Shown here: positions 43,088-52,761 of the stretch, one piece after another
How positions within the stretch are numbered: the stretch's first letter is position 1
Layout of the letters: each line of letters starts with the position of its first letter
Assembly: GCA_032052615.1 (NCBI GenBank)
Contig: DAMBWF010000017.1
Coordinates: 1-52,761 of the forward strand
Reading direction: 5' to 3'
Length of the DNA stretch: 52,761 nt
Source of the DNA: Pseudomonas_T sp032052615
Lineage (GTDB): Bacteria > Pseudomonadota > Gammaproteobacteria > Pseudomonadales > Pseudomonadaceae
The notes under the pieces: model-generated
What the model saw: the letters and a program-made list of their open reading frames with translations, nothing else
Database searches by the model: none
What the model was told of the DNA's origin: nothing
Made by a program: the position numbers and the translations under genes

Positions 43088-44851
43088 TCAGAAATTGACG
43101 CCAAAGCTGACGGCGACGAAGTCGCGGTCCGTGACCGGGTTGTAGTCGCCTCCGAAGAAATCGGTATAGCTGACGCTGGCCGTGTAGGTGTTGCGGTAGT
43201 CGGCGTTGAGGCCGAGGCTGACGGCCTTGGCCCCCTCGCTGAAGTTCGGGCCGTAGCCCTCGACATCGTGGGACCAGGCCAGGGAGGGTGTGAGGTTGAC
43301 CCCGGCGATCACGTCCGGGTACTCCAGGCTGCCACGCAGGCGGTAGCCCCAGGAGTGGCTGGTGTAGAAACCGTCGTCGTTGCACTCGTCGGGGTTGGCC
43401 GCGTTGAACGCGGCGCAGATCGGCGCGCTGGACAGCCGGCCGGGGCCGTAGATCGGGTCGCGGCCGAAGCGCAGCGCGCCGACATCGTTGGAAATGCCGG
43501 AGATGTGGTTGTAGCCCACCTCTCCGATCAGGGTCAGGCGGCTGGCGCCGAATACCTGGTCGACGAAGCGGGTGGCGGTCAGTTGCGCCTGGGTCACTGG
43601 CCGGCGGTCGTAGCCGTGCAGGTCCTCGCCGGCGAGGTTGGCGGCGTGGCCGGACTCGAAGATCGGCGAGACGCCCAGGCCCAAGGCGCCGAAGGACAGG
43701 TCGGTGGAGTTCAGTTGCAGCGGCATGTTGGGCCGGTAGCTGACCTCGCCGGCCACCGAGGTGGCGCCCAGGGTGGTCTGGAAGCTCAGGCCGTAGAGGC
43801 GGATGTCCTCGGGGTATTCGATGAAGTAGCGGGCATTGGGCGCGCCGGGGATGAACGCCGGCGACGGCGTGGTGGTGCGGCGGGTGCTGAACACCGGCGA
43901 GCGGCTGTGGTAGTTCATGGCGTAGGCGCCGAACTCGGTGTCGTTCAGCTCGGGCACGAACCAGCGCAGCGCCAGGCCGAACTGGCCGCCGTCGCGGGCG
44001 TCGCGATCACCGGCGCGGGGAATATAGATGTTGCTGCGCCCGGTGTTGTCGGACACCCCCGCCGGCAGGTCCGGGCCGGATACCACCAGGCGGTCGGTGC
44101 AGCCGTCCGCCACCACGTCGGAGGTGGAAAAGAAGGTGCCGCAGTTGTCCGCCACGGTCTGGTCCCACTCCAACTGGTAGAACGCCTCCACCGAGACGCT
44201 CTCGGTGAGGCTCTGGGACAGGTAGAGCATGTTCACCGGGATCAGCCCTTCCTTGATCTCGGCGCCGGGGCGGCGAAAGGCGGAGACGTCGATCGGGTTG
44301 ATCGAGTTGATGCCATTGGCGATGAACGTGCTTTCCCCCCAGCTCACCACCTGCTTGCCAACGCGTACCGAACCGGGCAGGTCGCCCAGGCTGTAGTTGT
44401 GGTACAGGAAGGCATCCAGCAGCTCCACTCCGGAGGACTGGGCGCCTTCCTTGCGGTCGTGGTCGTCGATGTCGTAGAAGGCCCGGTGCTCGTCCTTGAG
44501 CTCGAAGTCGTACCAGTACTTGCCCCGCAGGAACACCCCGGTGTCGCCGTACTTCAGCTCCAGGTCGTGGACGCCCTTGAAGATCTTCGAGAACGTCTCG
44601 CCGCGCTTGAAGTTCAGCCGGCCGTCGTCGGAGGTGCGCGAGGAGGCGCGCCCGCCGTTGGCGGTGGAAATGAAATCCTTGTCCCCGGCGCGGGTCGCCC
44701 AACTGGCGCCGATGGACAGTTGCGAATCGAACTGGCCCTCGATTTCGCCGATCGTGAAGTTGACGGCCAGGGCTGGCGTCGCGCCGCCCAGGCCGGCGGC
44801 CAGGACGAGGACGGAGGGTCGGACGGTTCCGCGCATTGTTCTTGTTGTCAT
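43088..44851 (-). CDS. DUF1302 outer-membrane protein
   Basis: A 587-residue predicted outer-membrane beta-barrel. It has a signal peptide (VLVLAAGLGGATPALA), the DUF1302 N-terminal block VNFTIGEIEGQFDSQLSIGAS, RVGKQVVSWGESTFIANGIN, GLIPVNMLYLSQSLTESVSVEAFYQLEW, and an alternating-strand C-terminus ending in Phe (VSFGVNF), the usual signal for BAM-dependent insertion. It is the first gene of the pair with DUF1329. GGAG lies 8 bases before the ATG at 44851. Function is not settled; a substrate-specific channel that works with the DUF1329 carrier is the usual suggestion. Confidence 0.93.
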   Translation of the reverse strand: MTTRTMRGTVRPSVLVLAAGLGGATPALAVNFTIGEIEGQFDSQLSIGASWATRAGDKDFISTANGGRASSRTSDDGRLNFKRGETFSKIFKGVHDLELKYGDTGVFLRGKYWYDFELKDEHRAFYDIDDHDRKEGAQSSGVELLDAFLYHNYSLGDLPGSVRVGKQVVSWGESTFIANGINSINPIDVSAFRRPGAEIKEGLIPVNMLYLSQSLTESVSVEAFYQLEWDQTVADNCGTFFSTSDVVADGCTDRLVVSGPDLPAGVSDNTGRSNIYIPRAGDRDARDGGQFGLALRWFVPELNDTEFGAYAMNYHSRSPVFSTRRTTTPSPAFIPGAPNARYFIEYPEDIRLYGLSFQTTLGATSVAGEVSYRPNMPLQLNSTDLSFGALGLGVSPIFESGHAANLAGEDLHGYDRRPVTQAQLTATRFVDQVFGASRLTLIGEVGYNHISGISNDVGALRFGRDPIYGPGRLSSAPICAAFNAANPDECNDDGFYTSHSWGYRLRGSLEYPDVIAGVNLTPSLAWSHDVEGYGPNFSEGAKAVSLGLNADYRNTYTASVSYTDFFGGDYNPVTDRDFVAVSFGVNF

Positions 44852-45038
44852 GCGGCGCTCCAGGCAGGGAAGGGGGAGCCCCCATGCTAGTCAGCCCGCC
44901 TCGCCCCCATAATTGCCTGAACGGGCGATTTCGTCCCTCACCCGAACGGATGAATCCACGCCGCCGGCGTCGCGCGCCAGGGGGCCTCGGCGCCCGCCCG
45001 GCGTCCGCCTGCTACCGATGGTGACGGGTGCCCGGGGC

Positions 45039-45947
45039 TCAGGCGCCCGGGTGGGCGGCGCGGTAATCCCGAGCCTGCTCCAGCAGCCAGTCGCGGAACG
45101 CGCGCAAGGCCGCCGACTCCACCTTGCGTTCGGGAATGATCAGGTAGTAGGCCTTGTCGCTGTGAAAACTGTGGGGCGAGGCCACCACCAGGCGTCCTTC
45201 CGCCAGTTCCCGCTCGATGAGGAAGGGCGGGATCAGCGCCACTCCCATGGCGTGCATGGCCGCCTGGGCGAGCATCGAGAACAGTTCGTAGCGCGGTCCG
45301 CTCAGGTCCCGCGGCACGCTCAGGCCCTGGGCGCCGAACCACTGGCGCCAGGCGTAGCGTCGGGTGCTTTGCTGCAGCAACGGCAGACGGGCGATGCGCG
45401 CCGGCTCCAGGTGCGCCTCGCCTTCCAGCAACGCCGGGCTGCACACCGGCAGCGGGTATTCGTGCATAAGGAAATGGGACTCGGTGCCCGACCAGTCGGC
45501 GTCGCCGAAGTACAGCGCGGCGTCGAACTCGGTATCGGCGAACAGGAACGGCCGGGTACGGTTGGTCAGGTGCACCGTCACCTCTGGGTGGGCCCGCTGG
45601 AAATCCTTCAGCCGGGGCAACAGCCATTGGGTGCCGAAGGTGGGCACCACCGCCAGCTCGATCGCCATCGCTCCTTGCTGGCCCATCACCGCCAGGGTGT
45701 CCCGCTCCACCGCGTCGAGCTGGGTGGCGATGCGCCGGGAATAAGCCAACCCCGCCTCGCTGAGCTTCACACCCCGGCGGGAACGGCGGAACAGCGCCAG
45801 GCCGAGGAATTCCTCCAGCCCGGCGATCTGCCGGCAGACGGCGCCCTGGGTCAGGCTCAGCTCCTCGGCCGCCTTGGTGAAGCTTTCGTGGCGGGCCGCC
45901 GACTCGAAGGCGATCAGCGCGGCGGTGCTGGGAATCTTACGGCGCAT
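45039..45947 (-). CDS. gcdR: GcdR-like LysR-family transcriptional regulator
   Basis: A 302-residue LysR-type regulator. The N-terminal helix-turn-helix reads RHESFTKAAEELSLTQGAVCRQIAGLEEFLG, and the C-terminal effector domain has VPTFGTQWLLPRLKDFQRAHP and AQAAMHAMGVALIP. It is divergent from gcdH, 187 bp away, the same arrangement as gcdR-gcdH of P. aeruginosa, where it activates glutarate/lysine catabolism in response to glutarate. The overall family (GcvA-like) is certain; the GcdR role rests on context. Confidence 0.9.
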   Translation of the reverse strand: MRRKIPSTAALIAFESAARHESFTKAAEELSLTQGAVCRQIAGLEEFLGLALFRRSRRGVKLSEAGLAYSRRIATQLDAVERDTLAVMGQQGAMAIELAVVPTFGTQWLLPRLKDFQRAHPEVTVHLTNRTRPFLFADTEFDAALYFGDADWSGTESHFLMHEYPLPVCSPALLEGEAHLEPARIARLPLLQQSTRRYAWRQWFGAQGLSVPRDLSGPRYELFSMLAQAAMHAMGVALIPPFLIERELAEGRLVVASPHSFHSDKAYYLIIPERKVESAALRAFRDWLLEQARDYRAAHPGA

Positions 45948-46134
45948 CTATGCGTTGGCCTCACTCGTGAGCGTTTGAAAGGGCCGTCTACGCTATCGTG
46001 GAGTGAGCAAAGCGCACAACAGGGTGCGAAATCCTCGGTTGCCGGCAGCGGCCGGGCGGGCCTAGCATCGGTTCACTTCTCGCCGGCGCGGCCTTCGTCG
46101 CCCGGTCATTCCTTCCCGCTTCGAGGTGTTCGCG

Positions 46135-47313
<1,179 letters not shown>

Positions 47314-47323
47314 GCCGCTGGAG

Positions 47324-47343
47324 CCGGGGCGGAGCCGCCCCGG
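47324..47343 (+). other. Stem-loop between gcdH and the CoA-transferase gene
   Basis: A perfect repeat CCGGGGC / GCCCCGG (extendable to 9 bp) lies 10 bp past the gcdH stop and 59 bp before the next start. It lacks a T tract, so it may be a partial terminator or an mRNA-stabilising element that sets the ratio of the two products. Confidence 0.5.
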
Positions 47344-47402
47344 TTCCCGACCCCGACCCCGGCGCCAAGCCGGGCCGATCCCACCCTGAAGGACCTTCCG
47401 CC

Positions 47403-48626
47403 ATGTCCGGTGCCCTTTCCCACATCCGCGTGCTCGACCTGTCCCGCGTCCTCGCCGGGCCCTGGGCCGGGCAGATTCTCGCCGACCTCGGCGCCGAGGT
47501 GATCAAGGTCGAGCGCCCCGGCAGCGGCGACGACACCCGCGCCTGGGGCCCGCCGTTCCTCAAGGACGCCGAGGGGCGCGACACCTCCGAGGCGGCCTAC
47601 TACCTATCGGCGAACCGCAACAAGAAATCCCTCACCGTCGACTTCACCCAGCCCGAAGGCCAGCGCCTGGTGCGGGAACTGGCGGCCAAGGCCGACGTGG
47701 TGCTGGAGAACTTCAAAGTGGGCGGGCTGGCCGCCTACGGCCTCGACTACGCCTCCCTGAGGGCGCTCAACCCCCGGCTGATCTACTGCTCCATCACCGG
47801 CTTCGGCCAGACCGGCCCTTACGCCAAGCGCGCCGGCTACGACTTCATGATCCAGGGCCTCGGTGGCCTGATGAGCCTCACCGGCCGGGCCGAGGGCGAG
47901 GAGGGCGCCGGCCCGGTGAAGGTGGGCGTGGCCCTCACCGACATCCTCACCGGGTTGTACGCCGCCACCGCCGTGCTGGCGGCCCTCAACCACCGTGAGC
48001 AGACCGGCGTCGGCCAGTCCATCGACATGGCGCTGCTGGATGTGCAGGTGGCCTGCCTCGCCAACCAGACCCTCAATTACCTCACCACTGGCGTGGCACC
48101 CCGTCGCCTGGGCAACGCCCACCCGAACATCGTGCCGTACCAGGACTTCCCCACCGCCGACGGCGACATGATCCTCACGGTCGGCAACGACAGCCAATTC
48201 CGCAAGTTCGCCGAGCTGGCCGATCATCCGGAGTGGGCCGACGACCCCCGTTTCGCCACCAACAAGGCGCGGGTCGCCCACCGCGACGTGCTGATCCCGC
48301 TGATCCGCCAGGCCACGGTGATGCACACCACCGCCGAGTGGATCGTTTCCCTGGAGCGCGCCGGCGTGCCCTGCGGGCCGATCAACGACCTGAGCCAGGT
48401 GTTCGCCGATCCCCAGGTGCAGGCCCGTGGCCTGCGCCTGGAACTGCCGCACCCGCTGGCGGGCAGCGTGCCTCAGGTGGCCAGCCCGATCCGCCTGTCG
48501 GAAACGCCGGTGACCTATCGCAATGCGCCGCCGCTGCTGGGCCAGCACACCCGAGACGTGCTGCGGGACTGGCTGGGCCTGGACGAGGCGCGCATCGCCC
48601 AGCTGGAGCGGGACGCGGTGATCTGA
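47403..48626 (+). CDS. Class III (CaiB/BaiF) CoA transferase
   Basis: A 407-residue family III CoA transferase. Conserved features are HIRVLDLSRVLAGPWAGQIL and LGAEVIKVERPGSGDDTR at the N-terminus, ITGFGQTGPYAKRAGYDFM, and the catalytic Asp180 in VGVALTDILTG. The late VPCGPINDLSQVF is also typical. Together with gcdH it probably activates glutarate to glutaryl-CoA using succinyl-CoA (or a similar donor), as suggested for homologs next to gcdH. AAGGA precedes the ATG at 47403 by about 10 bases. Confidence 0.93.
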   Translation: MSGALSHIRVLDLSRVLAGPWAGQILADLGAEVIKVERPGSGDDTRAWGPPFLKDAEGRDTSEAAYYLSANRNKKSLTVDFTQPEGQRLVRELAAKADVVLENFKVGGLAAYGLDYASLRALNPRLIYCSITGFGQTGPYAKRAGYDFMIQGLGGLMSLTGRAEGEEGAGPVKVGVALTDILTGLYAATAVLAALNHREQTGVGQSIDMALLDVQVACLANQTLNYLTTGVAPRRLGNAHPNIVPYQDFPTADGDMILTVGNDSQFRKFAELADHPEWADDPRFATNKARVAHRDVLIPLIRQATVMHTTAEWIVSLERAGVPCGPINDLSQVFADPQVQARGLRLELPHPLAGSVPQVASPIRLSETPVTYRNAPPLLGQHTRDVLRDWLGLDEARIAQLERDAVI

Positions 48627-48756
48627 GGCGCGCCGGCCGCGGTCGCCGTTGATCGACCAGGCATTGCCGAGGCGGGCAGCCTCTGGATAAATGTACAGCC
48701 GCCGCGCGGCCGATCCGGCCGGCGTGGCGGTTCCTTCCCTGCCGACAATCGCCGCG

Positions 48757-50403
48757 ATGCCCGAGCCGCTCCCGGATCCCTTCTATTACCTGAGCAACTT
48801 CCAGCGCGCCCTGGACTGGATCGGCCAGCGCTACGCCGACCTGCTGGACGCCGAGGAGCGGGCCTTTCTCGCCCGCTTTCCTGCCTTGCCGGAGACGTCC
48901 CGTGCACTTTTCGTGCGCATGGCGATGCGCAAGGGTGGGCGCTTTCGCGCCAGCAAGCTGCGATACGCCGAGATCGGCTGCCCACGTCGCGCCGCCGAAC
49001 CGCTGGTGGCCGCCGGCTGGGTCGACGACGACCCCCTGCTGGACCTGGACGGCCTCGCCGGCCTGCTGAAGAAGGCCGAACTCGGTCGCCTGTTCGACCT
49101 GCCGCCACGCCTGGCCCAGGCGCGCAAGGCCGACCTGCTGCACACTCTGCGCGCCGGCGACCCGGCTCCCCGACGGGCGAGCGCCTGGCTCGCCGCCCTG
49201 GGCGACGCGCTCTACGACCTGCTCGCCGCGCCCCTGTGCGAGCGGCTGCGCTTGATCTTCTTCGGCAACCTGCGCCAGGACTGGTCCGCCTTCGTCCTGG
49301 CCGACCTGGGTATCCAACGCTACGAGCGGGTGGCGCTGGACGAAACCTCCCGGGGCTTCCAGGTCCGGTCCGATCTCGACGATTACCTGCGGGTGCATCG
49401 TTGTCGCGAGCGGCTGGAAGCGGGTGATCCGCTGGATGTTCTGCTGGAGCGGCTTCCCGCCGAGCCCTGCGCCAACCCTTGGATCGAGACCCGCCGCGCC
49501 AAGCTGCTGTTCCTGCTCGGCCAACAAGGCGAGCGCCTGGGCGAGCGCGAACGCGCCCTCGATTTGTACCGGGCCTCCCGCCACCCGGGGGCCCGGGTGC
49601 GCGCGGCGCGGATGCTGGAGCGCGACGAGCGGACCGCCGAAGCGCTGGCCTTGGTGGAGCGGATCGCCGCCGAGCCGTGCGGCGAGGAAGAGCGTCAGCA
49701 TGCCGCGCGCCTCCTGCCGAGGTTGCGCCGCCGCCTCGGGCTGGCGCCTGTGCCCCGGTCCGAGCCGCTCCCCGTCGAGCGCCTGGAGCTGCGCCTGCCG
49801 AGGCCGCCCGCCGGTGGCTCGGTGGAGCGTCAGGTAAAAGCGTTCCTGGAGCGGGCGGACGCCCCGGTGCACTACGTGGAGAACACCCTGCTGGCGTCGC
49901 TGTTCGGCTTGCTCTGCTGGGACGCGATCTTCGCCCCGCTGCCCGGCGCCTTCTTCCATCCCTTCCACAGCGCCCCGGCCGACCTGCACGACCCCCAATT
50001 CCGGAACCGCCGCGCGCCGTTGTTCGAGGCGTGCCTGGCGCGCCTCGACCGGGGCGAGCACCGCGAGGCCATCCGTCGCGTCTATAAAGAGAAGCAGGGC
50101 ATCCTGTCGCCCTTCGTCAACTGGGCCGGCCTTTCCCCCGAGCTGCTGGAGCACGCCCTCGTCTGCCTGCCGGCAGCGCACCTGCGGCATTGCTTCGAGC
50201 GGCTGCTGCTGGACATCAAGGCCAATCGCGCCGGGCTGCCGGACCTGATCCAGTTCTGGCCGGCCCAGCGGCGCTACCGCATGGTGGAGGTCAAGGGGCC
50301 CGGCGACCGTCTGCAGGACAACCAGGTCCGCTGGCTGGACTTCTGCAACCGTCACGGCATGCCGGTGGCGGTGTGCTACGTGCGTTGGGAGGATACCCCG
50401 TGA
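48757..50403 (+). CDS. FAN1-like VRR-NUC structure-specific nuclease
   Basis: A roughly 548-residue cytoplasmic nuclease resembling bacterial FAN1. The N-terminal region starts MPEPLPDPFYYLSNFQRALDWIG, the middle is helical (TPR-like, about 230-340), and the C-terminal VRR-NUC domain shows NWAGLSPELLEHAL, GLPDLIQFWP and MVEVKGPGDRLQDNQVRWLD, which carry the Asp and Glu-x-Lys metal ligands. FAN1 trims branched DNA and helps to repair interstrand cross-links. Start is uncertain: ATG 48691 would add 22 residues, ATG 48757 gives a family-like N-terminus; neither has a strong ribosome site. Its stop overlaps the GTG of the helicase gene. Confidence 0.92.
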   Translation: MPEPLPDPFYYLSNFQRALDWIGQRYADLLDAEERAFLARFPALPETSRALFVRMAMRKGGRFRASKLRYAEIGCPRRAAEPLVAAGWVDDDPLLDLDGLAGLLKKAELGRLFDLPPRLAQARKADLLHTLRAGDPAPRRASAWLAALGDALYDLLAAPLCERLRLIFFGNLRQDWSAFVLADLGIQRYERVALDETSRGFQVRSDLDDYLRVHRCRERLEAGDPLDVLLERLPAEPCANPWIETRRAKLLFLLGQQGERLGERERALDLYRASRHPGARVRAARMLERDERTAEALALVERIAAEPCGEEERQHAARLLPRLRRRLGLAPVPRSEPLPVERLELRLPRPPAGGSVERQVKAFLERADAPVHYVENTLLASLFGLLCWDAIFAPLPGAFFHPFHSAPADLHDPQFRNRRAPLFEACLARLDRGEHREAIRRVYKEKQGILSPFVNWAGLSPELLEHALVCLPAAHLRHCFERLLLDIKANRAGLPDLIQFWPAQRRYRMVEVKGPGDRLQDNQVRWLDFCNRHGMPVAVCYVRWEDTP

Positions 50404-52700
50404 TCTATCGCGTGGCGGTCCGCGCCCTCTGCGAGTTCACCGCCAAGGCGGGCGACCTGGACCTGCGCTTCACCCCATCCCCCTCCGCCCAGGAAGGCAT
50501 GGCCGGCCATGCCCGGGTGGCGGCGCGGCGCGGGGATGGCTATCGCGCGGAACTCGCCTTGAGCGGCGAATACCGCCACTTGCGGGTGCGCGGCCGGGCC
50601 GACGGCTACGATCCGGTGGCCAACCGCCTGGAAGAAGTGAAGACCTATCGTGGCGACCTGGCGCGGATGCCGGCCAACCACCGGGCGCTGCACTGGGCCC
50701 AGGCGAAACTCTACGGCTGGCTGGCCTGCCAAACCCTCGACCTGGCGGCGCTCGACGTAGCCCTGGTGTACTTCGAAATCGGCAGCCAGCGGGAGACCGT
50801 CCTCGTCGAGCGCCATGGGGCGGACGCCTTGAAAGCATTCTTCGATACCCAGTGCGAGCGTTTCCTCGCCTGGGCCGAGCAGGAAGCGCTCCATCGCGAA
50901 ACGCGGGATGCCCGCCTGCGGCACTTGGCGTTTCCCCATGGGGCGTTCCGCGCCGGGCAGCGGCAACTGGCCGAGGGCGTGTACAAGGCCGCGCGCCAAG
51001 GCTGTTGCCTGCAAGCCCAGGCCCCCACGGGCATCGGCAAGACCCTGGGCACCCTCTTCCCGTTGCTCAAGGCTTTCCCGGACGCGGGACTGGACAAGCT
51101 GTTCTTTCTTACCGCCAAGACGCCGGGGCGCCAGGTGGCGCTGCACGCCTTGCGACGCCTGCGAGACGAGGCCCCGTTACGGGTACTGGAGCTGGTGGCC
51201 CGGGATAAAGCCTGCGTGTATCCGGACAAGGCTTGCCACGGGGAGTCCTGCCCCTTGGCCCGAGGCTTCTACGACCGCCTGCCGGCGGCGCGGGCTGCGG
51301 CCGTCCGCCTGGGCTGGCTCGACCGGGCGGCGGTGGACGAAGTGGCCAGGTCCCATGAGGTCTGCCCTTACTACCTGGGCCAGGAGCTGGCGCGCTGGAG
51401 CGACGCGGTGGTGGGCGATTACAACTACTACTTCGACGGCAGCGCGCTATTGCACGGTCTGACGGTGGCCAATGGGTGGCGTGCCGGTGTGCTGGTGGAC
51501 GAAGCCCATAACCTGGTGGACCGGGCCCGGAGCATGTACAGCGCTGAGCTGGACCCGTTCGTCTTCGCCGAGGCGCGCCGGGAGGCGCCCACCGCGTTGA
51601 AGAAAGCGATGGAGCGGGTCGCGCGCCAGTGGCGAGTCCTGAACCAGGATAGCGATGAGGTCTATCAGGTAATGGACGAGCCGCCGACGCCCTGCCTGGT
51701 CGCCTTGCAGGGCGCGATATCCGCCATCGGCGACCACGCGGCGGAGCACCCCGGCGTCCTGGCCGGCGCGTTGCAGACCTTTTACTTCGATGCCCTGAAT
51801 TTCTGCCGGTTGGCGGAGGGCTTCGGCGAGCATTCGCTGTTCGACCTGTCGCGGGTGCCCGGGCGGCGTGGGCTGGTGGCGCGGCTCTGCCTGCGCAACG
51901 TCGTGCCGGCGCCATTCCTCGCCCCGCGCTTCGCCAGCGCCCACTCCGTCACGCTGTTTTCCGCCACCTTCGCGCCCCGGGAGTACTATCGCGACCTGCT
52001 GGGGTTGCCGGAACGCACCCCCTGGCTGGACGTCGCCTCGCCCTTCGCCGCCGAGCAATTGGAGATACGCGTGGCCGATCGCATTTCCACGCGCTTCCAG
52101 CACCGCGAAGCCTCGGTGAATCCCATCGTCGAACTGATGGCGGAGCAGTACGCTCGACGACCGGGAAATTACCTGGCGTTCTTCAGCAGCTTCGATTACC
52201 TCGGGCGGGTAATGGAGCGGTTGGCCGAGGTCCATCCCGCCATCCCGAAGTGGACCCAGGCGCGCCGAATGGACGAGGCCCAGCGCCAAGCGTTTCTCGA
52301 GCGATTCGCCGAGGGCGGCCGGGGGATCGGCTTCGCCGTGCTGGGCGGCGCTTTCGGCGAAGGTATCGACCTGCCGGGAGAGCGTCTTATCGGCGCCTTC
52401 GTCGCCACCCTCGGCCTGCCGCAATTCAACCCGGTGAACGAACAGCTCAGCCAGCGCCTGGAGCGCCTGTTCGGCGCGGGGTATGCCTACACCTACCTCT
52501 ACCCCGGCCTGCAGAAAGTGGTGCAGGCGGCCGGGCGGGTCATCCGCACCGCCGAAGACCGGGGCGTGGTGTATTTGATCGACGACCGCTTCGGCCTGGC
52601 CCACGTCCGCCGCCTGATGCCCACTTGGTGGAACATGGGGCGGCCCGACTCATCGAGGGGTATCGAACAAAAAGCCCGACGGCTCGAACAAAACGGTTGA
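50400..52700 (+). CDS. Rad3/DinG-type helicase with N-terminal PD-(D/E)XK-like nuclease domain
   Basis: A 766-residue superfamily 2 helicase. Walker A is APTGIGKT (208-215), the DEAH box reads VDEAHN, and FSATF and QAAGRVIRTAEDRG are motifs III and VI. Four Cys in DKACVYPDKACHGESC and VCPYY can bind a 4Fe-4S cluster as in XPD/DinG. The first 170 residues look like a RecB-type nuclease: GRADGYDP, EEVKTYRG and QAKLYGW give the D, (D/E)-x-K and Q-x3-Y pattern. The start is GTG at 50400, with GGAGG 8 bases upstream, in a GTGA overlap with the FAN1-like stop. It probably unwinds or trims substrates with that nuclease. Confidence 0.92.
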   Translation: MIYRVAVRALCEFTAKAGDLDLRFTPSPSAQEGMAGHARVAARRGDGYRAELALSGEYRHLRVRGRADGYDPVANRLEEVKTYRGDLARMPANHRALHWAQAKLYGWLACQTLDLAALDVALVYFEIGSQRETVLVERHGADALKAFFDTQCERFLAWAEQEALHRETRDARLRHLAFPHGAFRAGQRQLAEGVYKAARQGCCLQAQAPTGIGKTLGTLFPLLKAFPDAGLDKLFFLTAKTPGRQVALHALRRLRDEAPLRVLELVARDKACVYPDKACHGESCPLARGFYDRLPAARAAAVRLGWLDRAAVDEVARSHEVCPYYLGQELARWSDAVVGDYNYYFDGSALLHGLTVANGWRAGVLVDEAHNLVDRARSMYSAELDPFVFAEARREAPTALKKAMERVARQWRVLNQDSDEVYQVMDEPPTPCLVALQGAISAIGDHAAEHPGVLAGALQTFYFDALNFCRLAEGFGEHSLFDLSRVPGRRGLVARLCLRNVVPAPFLAPRFASAHSVTLFSATFAPREYYRDLLGLPERTPWLDVASPFAAEQLEIRVADRISTRFQHREASVNPIVELMAEQYARRPGNYLAFFSSFDYLGRVMERLAEVHPAIPKWTQARRMDEAQRQAFLERFAEGGRGIGFAVLGGAFGEGIDLPGERLIGAFVATLGLPQFNPVNEQLSQRLERLFGAGYAYTYLYPGLQKVVQAAGRVIRTAEDRGVVYLIDDRFGLAHVRRLMPTWWNMGRPDSSRGIEQKARRLEQNG

Positions 52701-52724
52701 CGTGGATTTCGTTGTCCCTATAAT
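52697..52724 (+). promoter_or_regulatory. Near-consensus sigma-70 promoter leading out of the window
   Basis: TTGACG (52697-52702) and TATAAT (52719-52724) are separated by 16 bp. The sequence right after the -10 is GC-rich (GCGCACC), like the discriminator of stringently controlled rRNA and tRNA promoters. No gene begins before the window ends at 52761, so the transcript starts here and its product lies downstream. The -35 box overlaps the helicase stop codon. Confidence 0.82.
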
Positions 52725-52761
52725 GCGCACCACTTCCGGCGCGTAGCCAGCGAAAAAGTCC

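Noticed and set aside
41639..44890. 1083-codon plus-strand frame opposite the DUF1329 and DUF1302 genes
   Set aside because: It is the antisense of two well-supported envelope genes and is rich in Gly/Val/Gln/His without any motif.

Overview
The window is a GC-rich bacterial chromosome segment whose gene content points to Pseudomonas, in the broad P. aeruginosa / P. citronellolis / P. resinovorans range. The evidence is a phoB-phoR pair beside ubiC-ubiA, a short rubredoxin, a full A-band (common polysaccharide antigen, D-rhamnan) LPS cluster in the order rmd-gmd-wbpW-wzm-wzt-wbpX-wbpY-wbpZ, a three-subunit pntAA-pntAB-pntB transhydrogenase, and a divergent LysR / glutaryl-CoA dehydrogenase / CoA-transferase locus. 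The species is not identifiable by reading alone. No tRNA, rRNA, CRISPR array, insertion sequence or prophage was seen.

Layout. 1-6.2 kb holds housekeeping genes: phoR and phoB (minus strand, with a PHO-box-like promoter), ubiA and ubiC (ubiquinone), a rubredoxin gene on the plus strand, a TerC-family membrane protein and an AEC-family permease. 6.2-8.7 kb is a visibly AT-richer accessory island encoding a papain-like or C39-like putative cysteine peptidase and, 6 bp later, a beta-propeller lipoprotein. 8.7-11.5 kb is a minus-strand group of exported proteins: two tandem DUF2388 paralogs and a large HExxH / DUF4105-type protein.

11.8-35.2 kb is a cell-surface glycan locus of about 23 kb. It starts with a tightly coupled series of decoration genes: two paralogous glycosyltransferases, two paralogous methyltransferases around an acyltransferase, and a GT-C-like membrane enzyme. 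It continues with a block whose four enzymes match the mycobacterial route to polyprenylphosphoryl-D-arabinofuranose: a UbiA-type phosphoribosyltransferase, a PAP2-like phosphatase, and a DprE1/DprE2-like epimerase pair. With them lie a GtrA flippase-like protein, a second GT-C-like membrane protein and a second acyltransferase. The locus ends with the GDP-D-rhamnose and ABC-transporter-dependent D-rhamnan genes and a strong intrinsic terminator. The D-arabinose block sits between the decoration genes and rmd, so an arabinofuranose donor could be made beside the D-rhamnan machinery. This is the most interesting system in the window.

35.2-48.6 kb contains a DUF1127 protein, pntAA-pntAB-pntB, a large MalT-like LuxR regulator, a DUF1302/DUF1329 envelope pair, and the GcdR-like regulator with gcdH and a class III CoA transferase. 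48.7-52.7 kb encodes a FAN1-like VRR-NUC nuclease translationally coupled to a Rad3/DinG-type helicase with an N-terminal PD-(D/E)XK-like nuclease domain. The last 60 bp carry a near-consensus sigma-70 promoter reading out of the window, of the kind seen before stable-RNA genes.
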